A stretch of DNA of 36,572 nucleotides from a virus. The notes under the pieces are model-generated. The model made no database searches, had not been told where the DNA came from, and saw only the letters and a program-made list of their open reading frames with translations. Shown piece by piece: positions 8,007 to 15,860 of this stretch (position 1 is its first letter; each line of letters opens with the position of its first letter). Position numbers and translations under genes: made by a program. The stretch spans positions 1 through 36,572 of the IMG/VR virus record IMGVR_UViG_3300009528_000460, one strand, 5' to 3'.

Positions 8007-8719
8007 CACACCACTCCCTCTGCAATGGGGAGGCCTGCTTTGCTAGTGTCTATGCCTTCGATGCTGGCCTTCTCTCCGCCGATGTGGGCAAAAGCATCTC
8101 CGCGAGGGTTGATGAGACCAACCGGCCAGGCAACGCCGTACCGTGCCGCTGGAAACGCTGCCACAAGATGCTCCGTGTATCCTTGCTCCATATACTCAGG
8201 CCATGGGCCAACTGCCCTCTCCCACTCCACAGTCTCCAGCCTCGGGCCTCCGGCCCACACGTGCCTCTCTGCGCTGTCAGGATCAAGAGCCAGCCAATGA
8301 TGAAAGTGGGCAAGGACGAACTTTGCACGCAATTCCTGTGTCAGACCGATGTAGCCCATGCGCACACAGCCGAAAGTCCCGTCTCGAAGTACCGCCGCTA
8401 TGGGATCAAGGTTTAGCTCTCGCAGCAACTCCCAGTCATCCTCCAGAGGGAGTATGAGATCGGCGATCCTGTGAGTGATCTGCGTCGAGGCATTGTAGTT
8501 GCCTCCATATCCAGAGCGCTCGCTGTTGCTCATGCTGACATTGTCGCCAAATAGCGAGCGAGCGAGTTCAATCAGCTCGTCACGATAGTCCTGCGAGGAG
8601 CCGTCGTCAGCGATGTGCATCCAGAACTCCTCGGACGCCTTTAGGTTCTCGGCTACACTCGAGATGCACCTCTTCGCCACCTCAAGACGATCATACGTCA
8701 GGACGGTGATCACGATCAC
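8006..8719 (-). CDS. GT2 family glycosyltransferase
   Basis: The protein is 237 residues from GTG 8719, chosen because it forms a GTGA overlap with the upstream stop and has GGGAGG eight bases upstream; an earlier start in frame is less likely. It begins IVITVLTYDRLEVAKRCISS, then HIADDGSS, a GYGGNYN loop, and LILPLEDDWELL as the probable nucleotide-sugar metal site. The C-terminal half keeps a conserved tail (WAGGPRLETVEWERAVGPWPEYM). The architecture resembles the protein at 5222-6085 but without the zinc tail. Acceptor and sugar are unknown. Confidence 0.75.
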   Translation of the reverse strand: MIVITVLTYDRLEVAKRCISSVAENLKASEEFWMHIADDGSSQDYRDELIELARSLFGDNVSMSNSERSGYGGNYNASTQITHRIADLILPLEDDWELLRELNLDPIAAVLRDGTFGCVRMGYIGLTQELRAKFVLAHFHHWLALDPDSAERHVWAGGPRLETVEWERAVGPWPEYMEQGYTEHLVAAFPAARYGVAWPVGLINPRGDAFAHIGGEKASIEGIDTSKAGLPIAEGVV

Positions 8720-9852
8720 TTCGACACCTCCCAGGTCTGGAGCCAACACCCTTCGTATTCTGGGTGAGCCTGGATGATAGCCTTGGCATAGTTCCAGGCG
8801 GTGACTACACAGATGTCAGAGGGAGGTCGAGCAGGCCAGGGCACGATTGGCCAGCCTACGCCGGGCACAAAGCGGCCTGCACGCAAGGGCGAGTCATCAA
8901 TCACAACCGCGAACTCCAGTTCGGGAAGCTGATTGAACCACACCGTCGCTCGGCCTGCCGCTCCATAGGCTATTGGCATCTTAACACCGCTCAGTTCCCC
9001 GTAGAGAGTCGTCTCACGTCGCTGGCTGTAGGACTGGCGGAGAAGATCGAACGTCTCAACTCGACTGGTTAGCGGCTTGCCTATCACTCCTCTAAGGAAG
9101 CCCATCCGCAGCAAGCCTCCGTGCAAAGGCAGTCGCTTCACTTCGAGCACACTGAATCCGTGGCGTACCACAACGCGGGACAAGGAGCGAGCGCTGTACT
9201 CGGCCTTGTGCTCGTGGTAGACGGTATCCCACTGCCCAGTGCGCAACGTCGCGTCCAAGTCGTGAACCTCAACCCAGAACTCTCCGCCGGGCACCAATGC
9301 CTGAGCAGCAGCCTCAACAACATTGTCGATTGCGGTCATATGAGCGAGGCAGTTAGAGGCCAACACCAAGTTGAATTCTTGGCGTAATCCCAAGGCCGTT
9401 CCGAACGGCTCATTGATCAGTTCATACCTAACATCTCCGTTCTGGAGAGCAACAGCGGCTACGTCGCTCGGGTCTACACCCACGCAGTCCCAGCTACAGG
9501 GCAACTGGCGCAGCAGAACGCCGTCGTTGCATCCTATCTCTAGCACCTGCTGCCACCTGTGCCCAAACCTTAGTCGAAGGAACCTGGCGTATTTCTTGAA
9601 GTGATCAACCAGACTCTCCACAGCCGATGACGCATAGCAATACTTGCTGTATAAGACCTCATCCCCCACATCCTCCGCAACCTGTACCAGTTCGCAGCGG
9701 TCACACTGTAGCCATGTCAGCGGCAGCCTCTCGGCGGCGAGCGCCTGCTTTGCGCTGTCGGCGAACGCGCCGGCCAGAGGCATCGGCTCCATGGCGAAGA
9801 CTTCCCTCTCCAAAGGAGCACCGCAGCCACGACACTCATCCAGCAACCGCAT
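8716..9852 (-). CDS. Sugar C-methyltransferase-like protein (zinc N-terminus, SAM core, C-terminal domain)
   Basis: The protein is 378 residues from ATG 9852, picked for its TGATG overlap and GGGGAAG upstream; an in-frame ATG at 9870 exists. CRGC at residues 7-10 and CDRC at 50-53 form the zinc module typical of the TylC3/NovU sugar C-methyltransferase family (Methyltransf_13). A SAM motif VLEIGCNDGVLL follows at 103-114, then EFWVEVHDLD and HEHKAEYS, which corresponds to the family's YHEH active-site region. The C-terminal domain has YGAAGRATVWFNQL and IDDSP, as in the Methyltransf_14 fold. The family methylates keto-sugars bound to dTDP, consistent with the dehydratase and reductase genes upstream in this island. 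Confidence 0.8.
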   Translation of the reverse strand: MRLLDECRGCGAPLEREVFAMEPMPLAGAFADSAKQALAAERLPLTWLQCDRCELVQVAEDVGDEVLYSKYCYASSAVESLVDHFKKYARFLRLRFGHRWQQVLEIGCNDGVLLRQLPCSWDCVGVDPSDVAAVALQNGDVRYELINEPFGTALGLRQEFNLVLASNCLAHMTAIDNVVEAAAQALVPGGEFWVEVHDLDATLRTGQWDTVYHEHKAEYSARSLSRVVVRHGFSVLEVKRLPLHGGLLRMGFLRGVIGKPLTSRVETFDLLRQSYSQRRETTLYGELSGVKMPIAYGAAGRATVWFNQLPELEFAVVIDDSPLRAGRFVPGVGWPIVPWPARPPSDICVVTAWNYAKAIIQAHPEYEGCWLQTWEVSK

Positions 9853-10577
9853 CACTCGTATCTTCCCCATTCAGGCTGCTTCCATTCTCGAGTCAGATAA
9901 TCGCGGGTAGGTAAGATAATGCCTTGCCAATGAGCGCCCTTTGATCCCGTATCGCTGTCGTAATGCGGCCTGCAATTGTAGAGGAGCATCCCTCTGCCGA
10001 CTCCGACGATTCTCCCAGCCTCGCCCGAGTGACCTATCAAGACAGAAAGGAGCGCGGCGTCGGGGGCACCTGAAGCCGACTCTGGCGCGAAACCTCCGCA
10101 CCTCCGCCACAGGCTCTTCGTGACCATCGCCGCGTTACAGGGCTCGAATTGCTTGTCGTCTTCACGGCCATCGAGGTATTGAACCCCAACGAAATAGTAG
10201 GTTAGATCGCGAGCGTCTGGTTCTTCCTTCTCATAAGCGTCCAGGCAGCGCTCAAGGCATTCGGGATGCAGGAGGTCGTCCGCGCCGAGCATGAACACAA
10301 GCTCACTCTTGGCCAGCGCCACGCCGAAGTTGAAAGCATCACCCACGCCAACCCGCCAAGGAGTGCGCCAAATACGGCAACCCGCGAGCGGCCCGCTATC
10401 TACTTTCCAACTGCCATCGCCTAGCGGAAAAGCGTCGCCTAGCGGCAGCCCAGCCATATCATCAATGAGCAGAATCTCATCCGCCTCGCGCGTCTGGGCG
10501 CGCACGCTCGCCAGGCATTCCTCCAACCATTGCTGGTCAGTGGAACGTGGCCCGACAGGAATAGCGACGGTGATCAC
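9852..10577 (-). CDS. GT2 glycosyltransferase, tandem paralogue A
   Basis: The protein is 241 residues from GTG 10577, with GGAGG at good spacing and a GTGA overlap. GT-A signatures are ITVAIPVGP, SVRAQTREADEILLIDDMA and the DxD-like FMLGADDLLHPECLE. The C-terminus (LTREWKQPEWGRYE) is nearly identical to that of the adjacent gene at 10574-11260, and the core motifs correspond throughout, so the two arose by duplication. Divergence elsewhere suggests distinct acceptor or donor use. It sits mid-operon between the paralogue and the C-methyltransferase. Confidence 0.75.
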   Translation of the reverse strand: MITVAIPVGPRSTDQQWLEECLASVRAQTREADEILLIDDMAGLPLGDAFPLGDGSWKVDSGPLAGCRIWRTPWRVGVGDAFNFGVALAKSELVFMLGADDLLHPECLERCLDAYEKEEPDARDLTYYFVGVQYLDGREDDKQFEPCNAAMVTKSLWRRCGGFAPESASGAPDAALLSVLIGHSGEAGRIVGVGRGMLLYNCRPHYDSDTGSKGAHWQGIILPTRDYLTREWKQPEWGRYE

Positions 10578-11260
10578 TCGTACCTCCCCCAGTTCGGCTG
10601 CTCCCATTCCCGGGTCACAAGATCGCGGACAGTATGGATTACTCCTAACCAAGTTCCCCTACCCGCTGAGTCTTGCTCAGGATGCATGCGCACGTTACAG
10701 AGTGGCACACCTTGTTTCACATGATACAAATTGCCGCTCCCTTTCTTACCATATAGAATTGAGATGAGGATAGAATCAGGTGATGCCTCCGCAGCAACTG
10801 GGAATCCCCCCATGTGACGCCACAATCCCTTCGTAACCATCGCGGCAATGCTAGGCAGATCCTGAATCGGCGGGTCTGGTAGCGGAGGCGCATATCCTTC
10901 TTCACACTCAAATCGAATAGTCACGTGATAATAGCCAAGCGGGTCGCAGTGCCGCCGTTCATATTCCTCCACGCAGGCTGCTAGGCATTCCGGCTCGAGC
11001 CAGTCGTCAGCGCAAAGGATGTAGACCAGATCGTTCTTGGCTAAGGACACACCACAGTTAATTGCCCCTGCCGTCCCTAGCCGCCAAGGGGCCTGCCAGA
11101 TGCGACAGCCCTCTCTGTCGTCCAGCGCCGCCATATCATCGATCAGCAGGATCTCGTCCACCGGGTACGTCTGTGATCGGACGCTCTGCACACACTCGTC
11201 GAGCCACTTTTGATGGTGCGGCTCGGGGCCAACCGGGATGACAACCGTCACGCCGCGCAT
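10574..11260 (-). CDS. GT2 glycosyltransferase, tandem paralogue B
   Basis: The 228-residue protein starts at ATG 11260 with AAGGAG upstream; a GTG at 11251 overlapping the preceding stop is an alternative. It opens VTVVIPVGPEPHHQKWLDE, continues VDEILLIDDMA, and has YILCADDWLEPECLA as the putative metal-binding site. The tail VTREWEQPNWGRYE matches paralogue A. It shares a 13-bp overlap with the RmlD-like gene before it. Specificity is unknown. Confidence 0.75.
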   Translation of the reverse strand: MRGVTVVIPVGPEPHHQKWLDECVQSVRSQTYPVDEILLIDDMAALDDREGCRIWQAPWRLGTAGAINCGVSLAKNDLVYILCADDWLEPECLAACVEEYERRHCDPLGYYHVTIRFECEEGYAPPLPDPPIQDLPSIAAMVTKGLWRHMGGFPVAAEASPDSILISILYGKKGSGNLYHVKQGVPLCNVRMHPEQDSAGRGTWLGVIHTVRDLVTREWEQPNWGRYE

Positions 11261-12015
11261 GCAGCTATCTCCTTGGCGTAGGCCGTGAGAACTTCCTCCA
11301 CAGCAGGCAACTCCTCATCTGGCTTCAGCGCCCGGTGCATATGAGGGAACTCCTTGTGGACAACGGTCACAGGCAACCCCAATTCCCGAACGAACATCTC
11401 CACCATCCAACCCTTTGTGGTCACTTGGGGCGATGCTACGTGCACCACGCCAACCCTGCTGCCCCCGGCCAGCTCTACCAGCTTTGCAGCCATCACGTCC
11501 GCCGTCGTACCTGTCCATTCGGCGTTGTCCCAAGCCTCCACCTCGCCCTCAGCATGCAGGAGCCAGCGCAGGAAGCCTGCTTCCTTGCTAATGAAGGAGC
11601 CTCTGACGTTCAGCACATGGCCTGCCTCAACCTCGCCAGCCAGTTTGGTGCGACCGTAGAGATCATCGGGATCAGGCGAGTCATCCGAGGCGTGGAGAAC
11701 TTTCCTGCGGCCACTGAACACACAGTCGGTGCTCATGTGGACGACGCGAATCCCCCGTAGAGCGAGGCAGGCAAGGATGTGCGGGCCGAGAGCATTCGTT
11801 TTCACCATGTCTATCGAGAATGCATCGAGAAGTAGCCCTGCGCAGTTGATGATAGCGTCCGGCCCTGCAACCTGTGCAGTCCTCACGACGATCCCCAGAT
11901 CCTCGATAGGGCACTCCCAATGCGTAGTGGACAGGAGCTCGTGGCCCCTGGCTGTGACCGCCTTGGCTACGTGGGAGCCGAGAACACCGTTCGCGCCAGT
12001 GACCCAGATCTTCAT
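11248..12015 (-). CDS. RmlD-like NDP-4-keto-sugar reductase (extended SDR)
   Basis: The 255-residue protein starts at ATG 12015 with TTGGAGG upstream. It shows the SDR cofactor loop GANGVLG (residues 7-13), INCAG, the MSTDCVFSG segment and the YGRTK catalytic Tyr/Lys at about 120 and 124. STDxVFxG and the Y-G-x-x-K pair match dTDP-4-dehydrorhamnose reductase. Length is slightly short of the usual 290-300 residues. Together with the dehydratase at 12663-13595 it could convert an NDP-sugar to a deoxysugar used by neighbouring transferases. Exact stereochemistry cannot be read from sequence. Confidence 0.75.
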   Translation of the reverse strand: MKIWVTGANGVLGSHVAKAVTARGHELLSTTHWECPIEDLGIVVRTAQVAGPDAIINCAGLLLDAFSIDMVKTNALGPHILACLALRGIRVVHMSTDCVFSGRRKVLHASDDSPDPDDLYGRTKLAGEVEAGHVLNVRGSFISKEAGFLRWLLHAEGEVEAWDNAEWTGTTADVMAAKLVELAGGSRVGVVHVASPQVTTKGWMVEMFVRELGLPVTVVHKEFPHMHRALKPDEELPAVEEVLTAYAKEIAACAA

Positions 12016-12031
12016 CTAGACCTCCAAAACA

Positions 12032-12661
12032 CTACGGCCATCTGCCTATCTTGTCGCACCTAAACTCGACGCCTAGGTGAGAAACCACTACCTCACCCGC
12101 AATCTCATCTGCGGAAGCGGCGATCCTATACAGCCGAAGATCGAGCTCATCATCGCCTGCGATAACATCGGCTCCGTCGATGTCGTAGTCAATCGTAAAC
12201 TCTACGTGGAAAGACATGAACTGCGCTGCTGCCCCCGTAGGTGTCTCAACCGTTACGGTGTTGAAGATAACAGGTACAAGGTCCCCATCGGAGTGATGTT
12301 CCCACTCCAGCCGGAGCTGGAAGTTCTTGTTGGTGTTGGCGGTGTCGATGTAGCAATGTATGTGAACGATAATATCGCTCGCCTCATCGTATCTGTCAGG
12401 TACGCAGATGTTGAAGAATAGCTCCTCCTGATCGGCGGCGTAGACAGGCAGGCTGAATCCATCACAGATCCCTCGGGTCACCCTGGTAGGTCTCCCTACG
12501 CCCAGAATCCTGGTGTAGTCCAGATCGGGACGCTCCTCATGCCAGTACAGAGCGGTGATCGCCTGCGCCTGCCTCAACAGCAGCGCAGCGCTAGCCTCCG
12601 CCGATTGCTGCCCAGCGAGGCCGGCCAGTTGCGCGAGCGTCAGTTCTAATGATTGCACCAC
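12032..12661 (-). CDS. Putative phage virion protein (beta-rich), within the sugar island
   Basis: The protein is 209 residues from GTG 12661, preceded by GGAGAAGG and lying 1 bp after the dehydratase stop. An Ala/Leu-rich helical N-terminus (residues 1-40) is followed by alternating hydrophobic strands, including IIVHIHCYID, FQLRLEWEH and FTIDYDIDGAD. The C-terminal EIAGEVVVSHLGVEFR style is one I associate with uncultivated-phage structural proteins. No enzyme motif is visible. Its location between dehydratase and reductase genes makes it a candidate glycan acceptor. Family and role are uncertain. Confidence 0.55.
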   Translation of the reverse strand: MVQSLELTLAQLAGLAGQQSAEASAALLLRQAQAITALYWHEERPDLDYTRILGVGRPTRVTRGICDGFSLPVYAADQEELFFNICVPDRYDEASDIIVHIHCYIDTANTNKNFQLRLEWEHHSDGDLVPVIFNTVTVETPTGAAAQFMSFHVEFTIDYDIDGADVIAGDDELDLRLYRIAASADEIAGEVVVSHLGVEFRCDKIGRWP

Positions 12662-12662
12662 G

Positions 12663-13595
12663 TCAAACCTTCTCCGCGTCCTCGATCAGTTCTCGTAGCT
12701 CCACCACGGAAATCATATACCTAGGAGTATGGGAGGCTATGGTAAAGGCTTCCTCAGTGGCAGGACTGCCTGGCGGCAACAATTCGACGAAAGTCCCGTG
12801 TCGACGAGTGCGGACTGACTCCTCGTGATGAAGCAGCAACTCATGTCTCTTCTCGCCGGGACGCTCTCCGATGACTTCGACTGCCACGTCCTTGTAAGTG
12901 GCAGCCCGAGCAGTATCTAAAAGGTTCGCTGCTCGCGCGGGAGGGATAAGGATGCTGCCCGAATCTAGGTTGGTCAAGGCGCGTACGATCACAGCTATCG
13001 CCTCATCCACACCCATCCAGAACCTGGTCATGTGAGGGTTGGTTATCTTGACTTTGCCGAACTCCTTCTCTTGCTTGCGGAACAGGGGGATTACAGAGCC
13101 TGTGCTGCCAACGATGTTACCATAGCGGACGCAGACAAACTCTGGCTCCTTGTGGTACTGCTGCTCCTCCTGGAATAATCTCTCCATGATTGCTTTCGTC
13201 ATGCCGTAGGTATTGACCGGCTGGACGGCCTTATCTGTGGAGATGCCTACGACTCGCTTCACCCCACAGCAGCGAGCAGCTTCCATCACGTTGCTAGAAC
13301 CATTCACATTCACAGATATGCACTCGGCGGCATTGAATTCCGCCTCGGGGATATACTTCACCGCAGCGGCATGTACCACCAGTTCGTGTCCATCCATTGC
13401 AACACGCATCCGAGGCAAATCTCGGACGTCGCCCAGGATGTAGCGGGCGAAGGGATAGCGTTTGCGGGCCTGCTCCTGCAGGGTCTCATCCCGAGAGTAG
13501 ACGGTGACCCCCCAATCGAGGTCTCCTCTTTCCACCTGGCGGAGAATCGCCTTGCCTAGAAATCCCGACCCGCCAGTCACAAAGACCTTCGGCAT
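12663..13595 (-). CDS. NDP-sugar 4,6-dehydratase (FlaA1/CapD/PseB-like, Polysacc_synt_2)
   Basis: The protein is 310 residues from ATG 13595, chosen because AGGAGGG lies four bases upstream and the product then begins MPKVFVTGGSGFLG; an upstream extension of 42 residues lacks family similarity. The NAD(P)-binding loop is at 8-14, and the hallmark STDKAVQPVNTYGMTK holds the catalytic Tyr130/Lys134. RYGNIVGSTGSVIPLF and MTRFWM also match the PseB/CapD group acting on UDP-GlcNAc or a related NDP-hexose. It is the first sugar gene after the capsid gene and probably supplies the 4-keto-6-deoxy intermediate. The exact product (5-inverting or retaining) is undetermined. Confidence 0.85.
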   Translation of the reverse strand: MPKVFVTGGSGFLGKAILRQVERGDLDWGVTVYSRDETLQEQARKRYPFARYILGDVRDLPRMRVAMDGHELVVHAAAVKYIPEAEFNAAECISVNVNGSSNVMEAARCCGVKRVVGISTDKAVQPVNTYGMTKAIMERLFQEEQQYHKEPEFVCVRYGNIVGSTGSVIPLFRKQEKEFGKVKITNPHMTRFWMGVDEAIAVIVRALTNLDSGSILIPPARAANLLDTARAATYKDVAVEVIGERPGEKRHELLLHHEESVRTRRHGTFVELLPPGSPATEEAFTIASHTPRYMISVVELRELIEDAEKV

Positions 13596-13609
13596 ACAAC
13601 CCTCCTGGG

Positions 13610-13645
13610 GAGAGGGCAGAGCGAAAGGAGAAACCCTGCCCTCTC
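13610..13645 (-). terminator. Hairpin with 10-bp perfect stem between capsid and dehydratase genes
   Basis: Arms GAGAGGGCAG (13610-13619) and CTGCCCTCTC (13636-13645) pair perfectly around a 16-nt loop. It lies just upstream of the SD of the dehydratase and downstream of the capsid gene in the direction of transcription. No U-tract follows, so it is more likely a transcript-stabilising or attenuating structure than a full terminator. Confidence 0.4.
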
Positions 13646-13652
13646 TCACTTC

Positions 13653-13683
13653 GTCCAGATGGGGGTGCGACCACCTCCTGGAC
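13653..13683 (-). terminator. Second hairpin downstream of the capsid gene
   Basis: Outer arms GTCCAG (13653-13658) and CTGGAC (13678-13683) enclose an inner GGGGTG/CACCTC-like stem with a tiny loop. It starts about 64 bp past the capsid stop and precedes the 10-bp hairpin. The 151-bp gap between capsid and dehydratase holds these two structures and no convincing gene. Partial termination would favour capsid mRNA over the sugar genes; that is inference. Confidence 0.4.
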
Positions 13684-13746
13684 TTCTCGCTATTCGGTTG
13701 TTCGGTGATGAGCCCGCGCACACATGCCCACCACCAAGCTAGTCAG

Positions 13747-15228
13747 CTACGGCATTTGCTGCGAAGGCTGCCAGAGCGAGTAGTAGCTCGGGCCTGGCCG
13801 GGTCTTGGGACCGCCGTCTACGAAGTACGGGTCGCTCGGGAACGGCTCGGCCTCGTGCTGCAGCGGACAGTACAAGACGTTCTGGATACGACCAGCTAGC
13901 CACGGTGTTCTCATCACCAGACGCGGCTCGATCTTGGCCTGGAACTCGATGCACTGGTTCTTCTGACGCGGCCACACCAGGAACGCGCCATCGACCCTAG
14001 CCAGGATCATGTTGCTGCCAGCCAGAGCAGCGCTGAGAGACGGGTTGGCGTAGTCAGCGTACTCGAGGTAGGTGACGGCCCGACCACCGACTACGCTCAT
14101 TGGGACCAGGTAGAGGTCACTGGAGAAGCACCCGGCGGGGACGTTGGCGTTGTCGATGTCAGCGTCCTCGTCGATGCCGTCGTCCAGAATGACCTCGATC
14201 TTCTCACCGTCGACGAGAAGATACCTGCCTGCCCGCATGGCGTCGCGGAACTCGACCTGGTGGGTGGCCTCGATGGTCACCATTTGGTTAGCAGCAGTCT
14301 GGCAGCGGTAAGTCAGGTAGGAGCATGGCCAAACCGCCGTCAGCTCCCAGAACAGAGTGGGCCGCATGACAAAAACCCAACGCACAGGCATCACGCCCTG
14401 GCGCTCCGCCTTGTCCTTGAGGAAGTGGTACATCGAGGAGACAAAGTCCACGATGCGGACGCCAACAGTAGCCAGATCGATCCGACCATAGCTGAAGTCC
14501 TTGAGATCGGAATCGATGCTGGCACAGCGAGCACCGTTCTGGGCATCGATGTAGCCAGTGGAGATCAGGCGGTCAAAGCCCGTCATCTCCATGTAGCCAC
14601 CGCCGGCGCTGTTGTTGGCGGGATTGCCCTGCCACAACTGCACCGACAGGAGCCGATGAAAGGCTATGCCGAGCTCCCAGAACTTCTGGGTGATCTCGTT
14701 CTTCAGGATGTCCGCTGGCATCGCAGGACTCCCTGGGCCAGCGGCAAAGACTCCTGACTGGTGAATCGGCGAGCCTACCAAGGTCAGATCGATGGGATCT
14801 GCCCTGTCGTTCAACTTCCCCAGCCGATTCAGCTCCAGCTCGGGCGTGGCCCGCTCGTAACGGCCAAAGACAGATGTGATAAGACACACCTTCTTCAGAC
14901 CAGCCACTGGAGCGTCCTCGCAGACGAGGTTCTTCTCGTTGCCGCTGATGTCCTGCACTCCCGTGAGGACCGCGAAGGTCGGGTCGGTGTACGGACTCGC
15001 CTTTGTTGGCAGTTGGCTTAGGATGCCGAGATTGCCGACAACCGTGTGGAAGACGGACTGGTCGACGCCGGGGAAGCTCAACACTCCGCCGGGGCCATGG
15101 ATATAACCAAACCCCTGGGGAAAGCCAGAGGCATCGTGCTTCTGACCAATACCGAATCGATCCGCCTTCTGCTTTTCCATGACGGGCGCTAGCGCCTCAG
15201 CCAGCGCCTCGATAACCTTAGTCTCCAT
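13747..15228 (-). CDS. Major capsid protein (HK97-fold type)
   Basis: The 493-residue protein starts at ATG 15228 behind AGGAGGAAA, a strong SD fitting the most abundant virion protein. It follows the protease/scaffold gene by 29 bp in the canonical head-gene order. A helical N-terminus (METKVIEALAEALAPVMEKQ) precedes a mixed region with GLKKVCLITSVFGRYERATPE, and the C-terminus has PRQKNQCIEFQAKIEPRLVMRTPWLAGRIQNV, typical of capsid P-domain ends. No catalytic motif is seen. I base the call on position, size, SD strength and general resemblance to uncultivated-phage capsids rather than a diagnostic motif. Confidence 0.75.
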   Translation of the reverse strand: METKVIEALAEALAPVMEKQKADRFGIGQKHDASGFPQGFGYIHGPGGVLSFPGVDQSVFHTVVGNLGILSQLPTKASPYTDPTFAVLTGVQDISGNEKNLVCEDAPVAGLKKVCLITSVFGRYERATPELELNRLGKLNDRADPIDLTLVGSPIHQSGVFAAGPGSPAMPADILKNEITQKFWELGIAFHRLLSVQLWQGNPANNSAGGGYMEMTGFDRLISTGYIDAQNGARCASIDSDLKDFSYGRIDLATVGVRIVDFVSSMYHFLKDKAERQGVMPVRWVFVMRPTLFWELTAVWPCSYLTYRCQTAANQMVTIEATHQVEFRDAMRAGRYLLVDGEKIEVILDDGIDEDADIDNANVPAGCFSSDLYLVPMSVVGGRAVTYLEYADYANPSLSAALAGSNMILARVDGAFLVWPRQKNQCIEFQAKIEPRLVMRTPWLAGRIQNVLYCPLQHEAEPFPSDPYFVDGGPKTRPGPSYYSLWQPSQQMP

Positions 15229-15257
15229 TGCGTTTCCTCCTAACAGGATTTATCTTG

Positions 15258-15860
15258 CTATACCTGCTCGCCTCCACCGCCCTCTGGCGTGGGGACGTGG
15301 CCTTGGGTCAGCATCTCGACATAACCGTCGACAGGGCCGGGAGCAGGCTCCTCGGTAGAGGCACCAGCCGCCGCAGCCTCCTCCTCGCTGACCTCAGTCC
15401 CCTTGCTCTGGGAAGGCCGCTCGCCATCGCCGGGAGCCTTGCGGCTGGGGGACAATGCAGCGGCGATCTTCTCCTCGTCCGTGCTCTCGAGAGCCTTGAG
15501 ACGCGCCTCGTCCGCCGTGGCCTTCTCATCGAAGGACTTCTGCATGTCCTCGATGAGCTTGGTCACAGGAGCGATGGCTGCCTCAAGCGCCGAGGCGACG
15601 GCTGCCTGGACGTGCTCCCCCATGTTCTCCATGGTGACAGGAGTCGCCTTGTCCTCAGCAGCAGGCTCTTTGGTGTCAGTCGCAGGCTCGTCGGTAGGAG
15701 TCTTCTCCTCCGCTTCGACGGCCTCCGTCAAGTCCTTGAACTCGACGCCGGATCCCTCAAGATCCTTGCTCACCTCACCCAAGTGCTCCTCGATGTGGGC
15801 TACTCGCTCCTCGCCAATGACACCGACGAGGAACTTCCTCTTCTCTGTCGTTAGTGGCAT
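15258..15860 (-). other. Probable nested in-frame start for a scaffold-only product (200 residues)
   Basis: Inside the protease-scaffold gene, an in-frame ATG at 15860 begins MPLTTEKRK and is preceded by AAGGAGGCAAGT, an SD at least as strong as that of the full-length gene. The junction falls exactly between the protease-like region and the scaffold-like region. This mirrors lambda C/Nu3, where a scaffold is made from an internal start. The arrangement is visible; use of the start is inferred. Confidence 0.6.
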
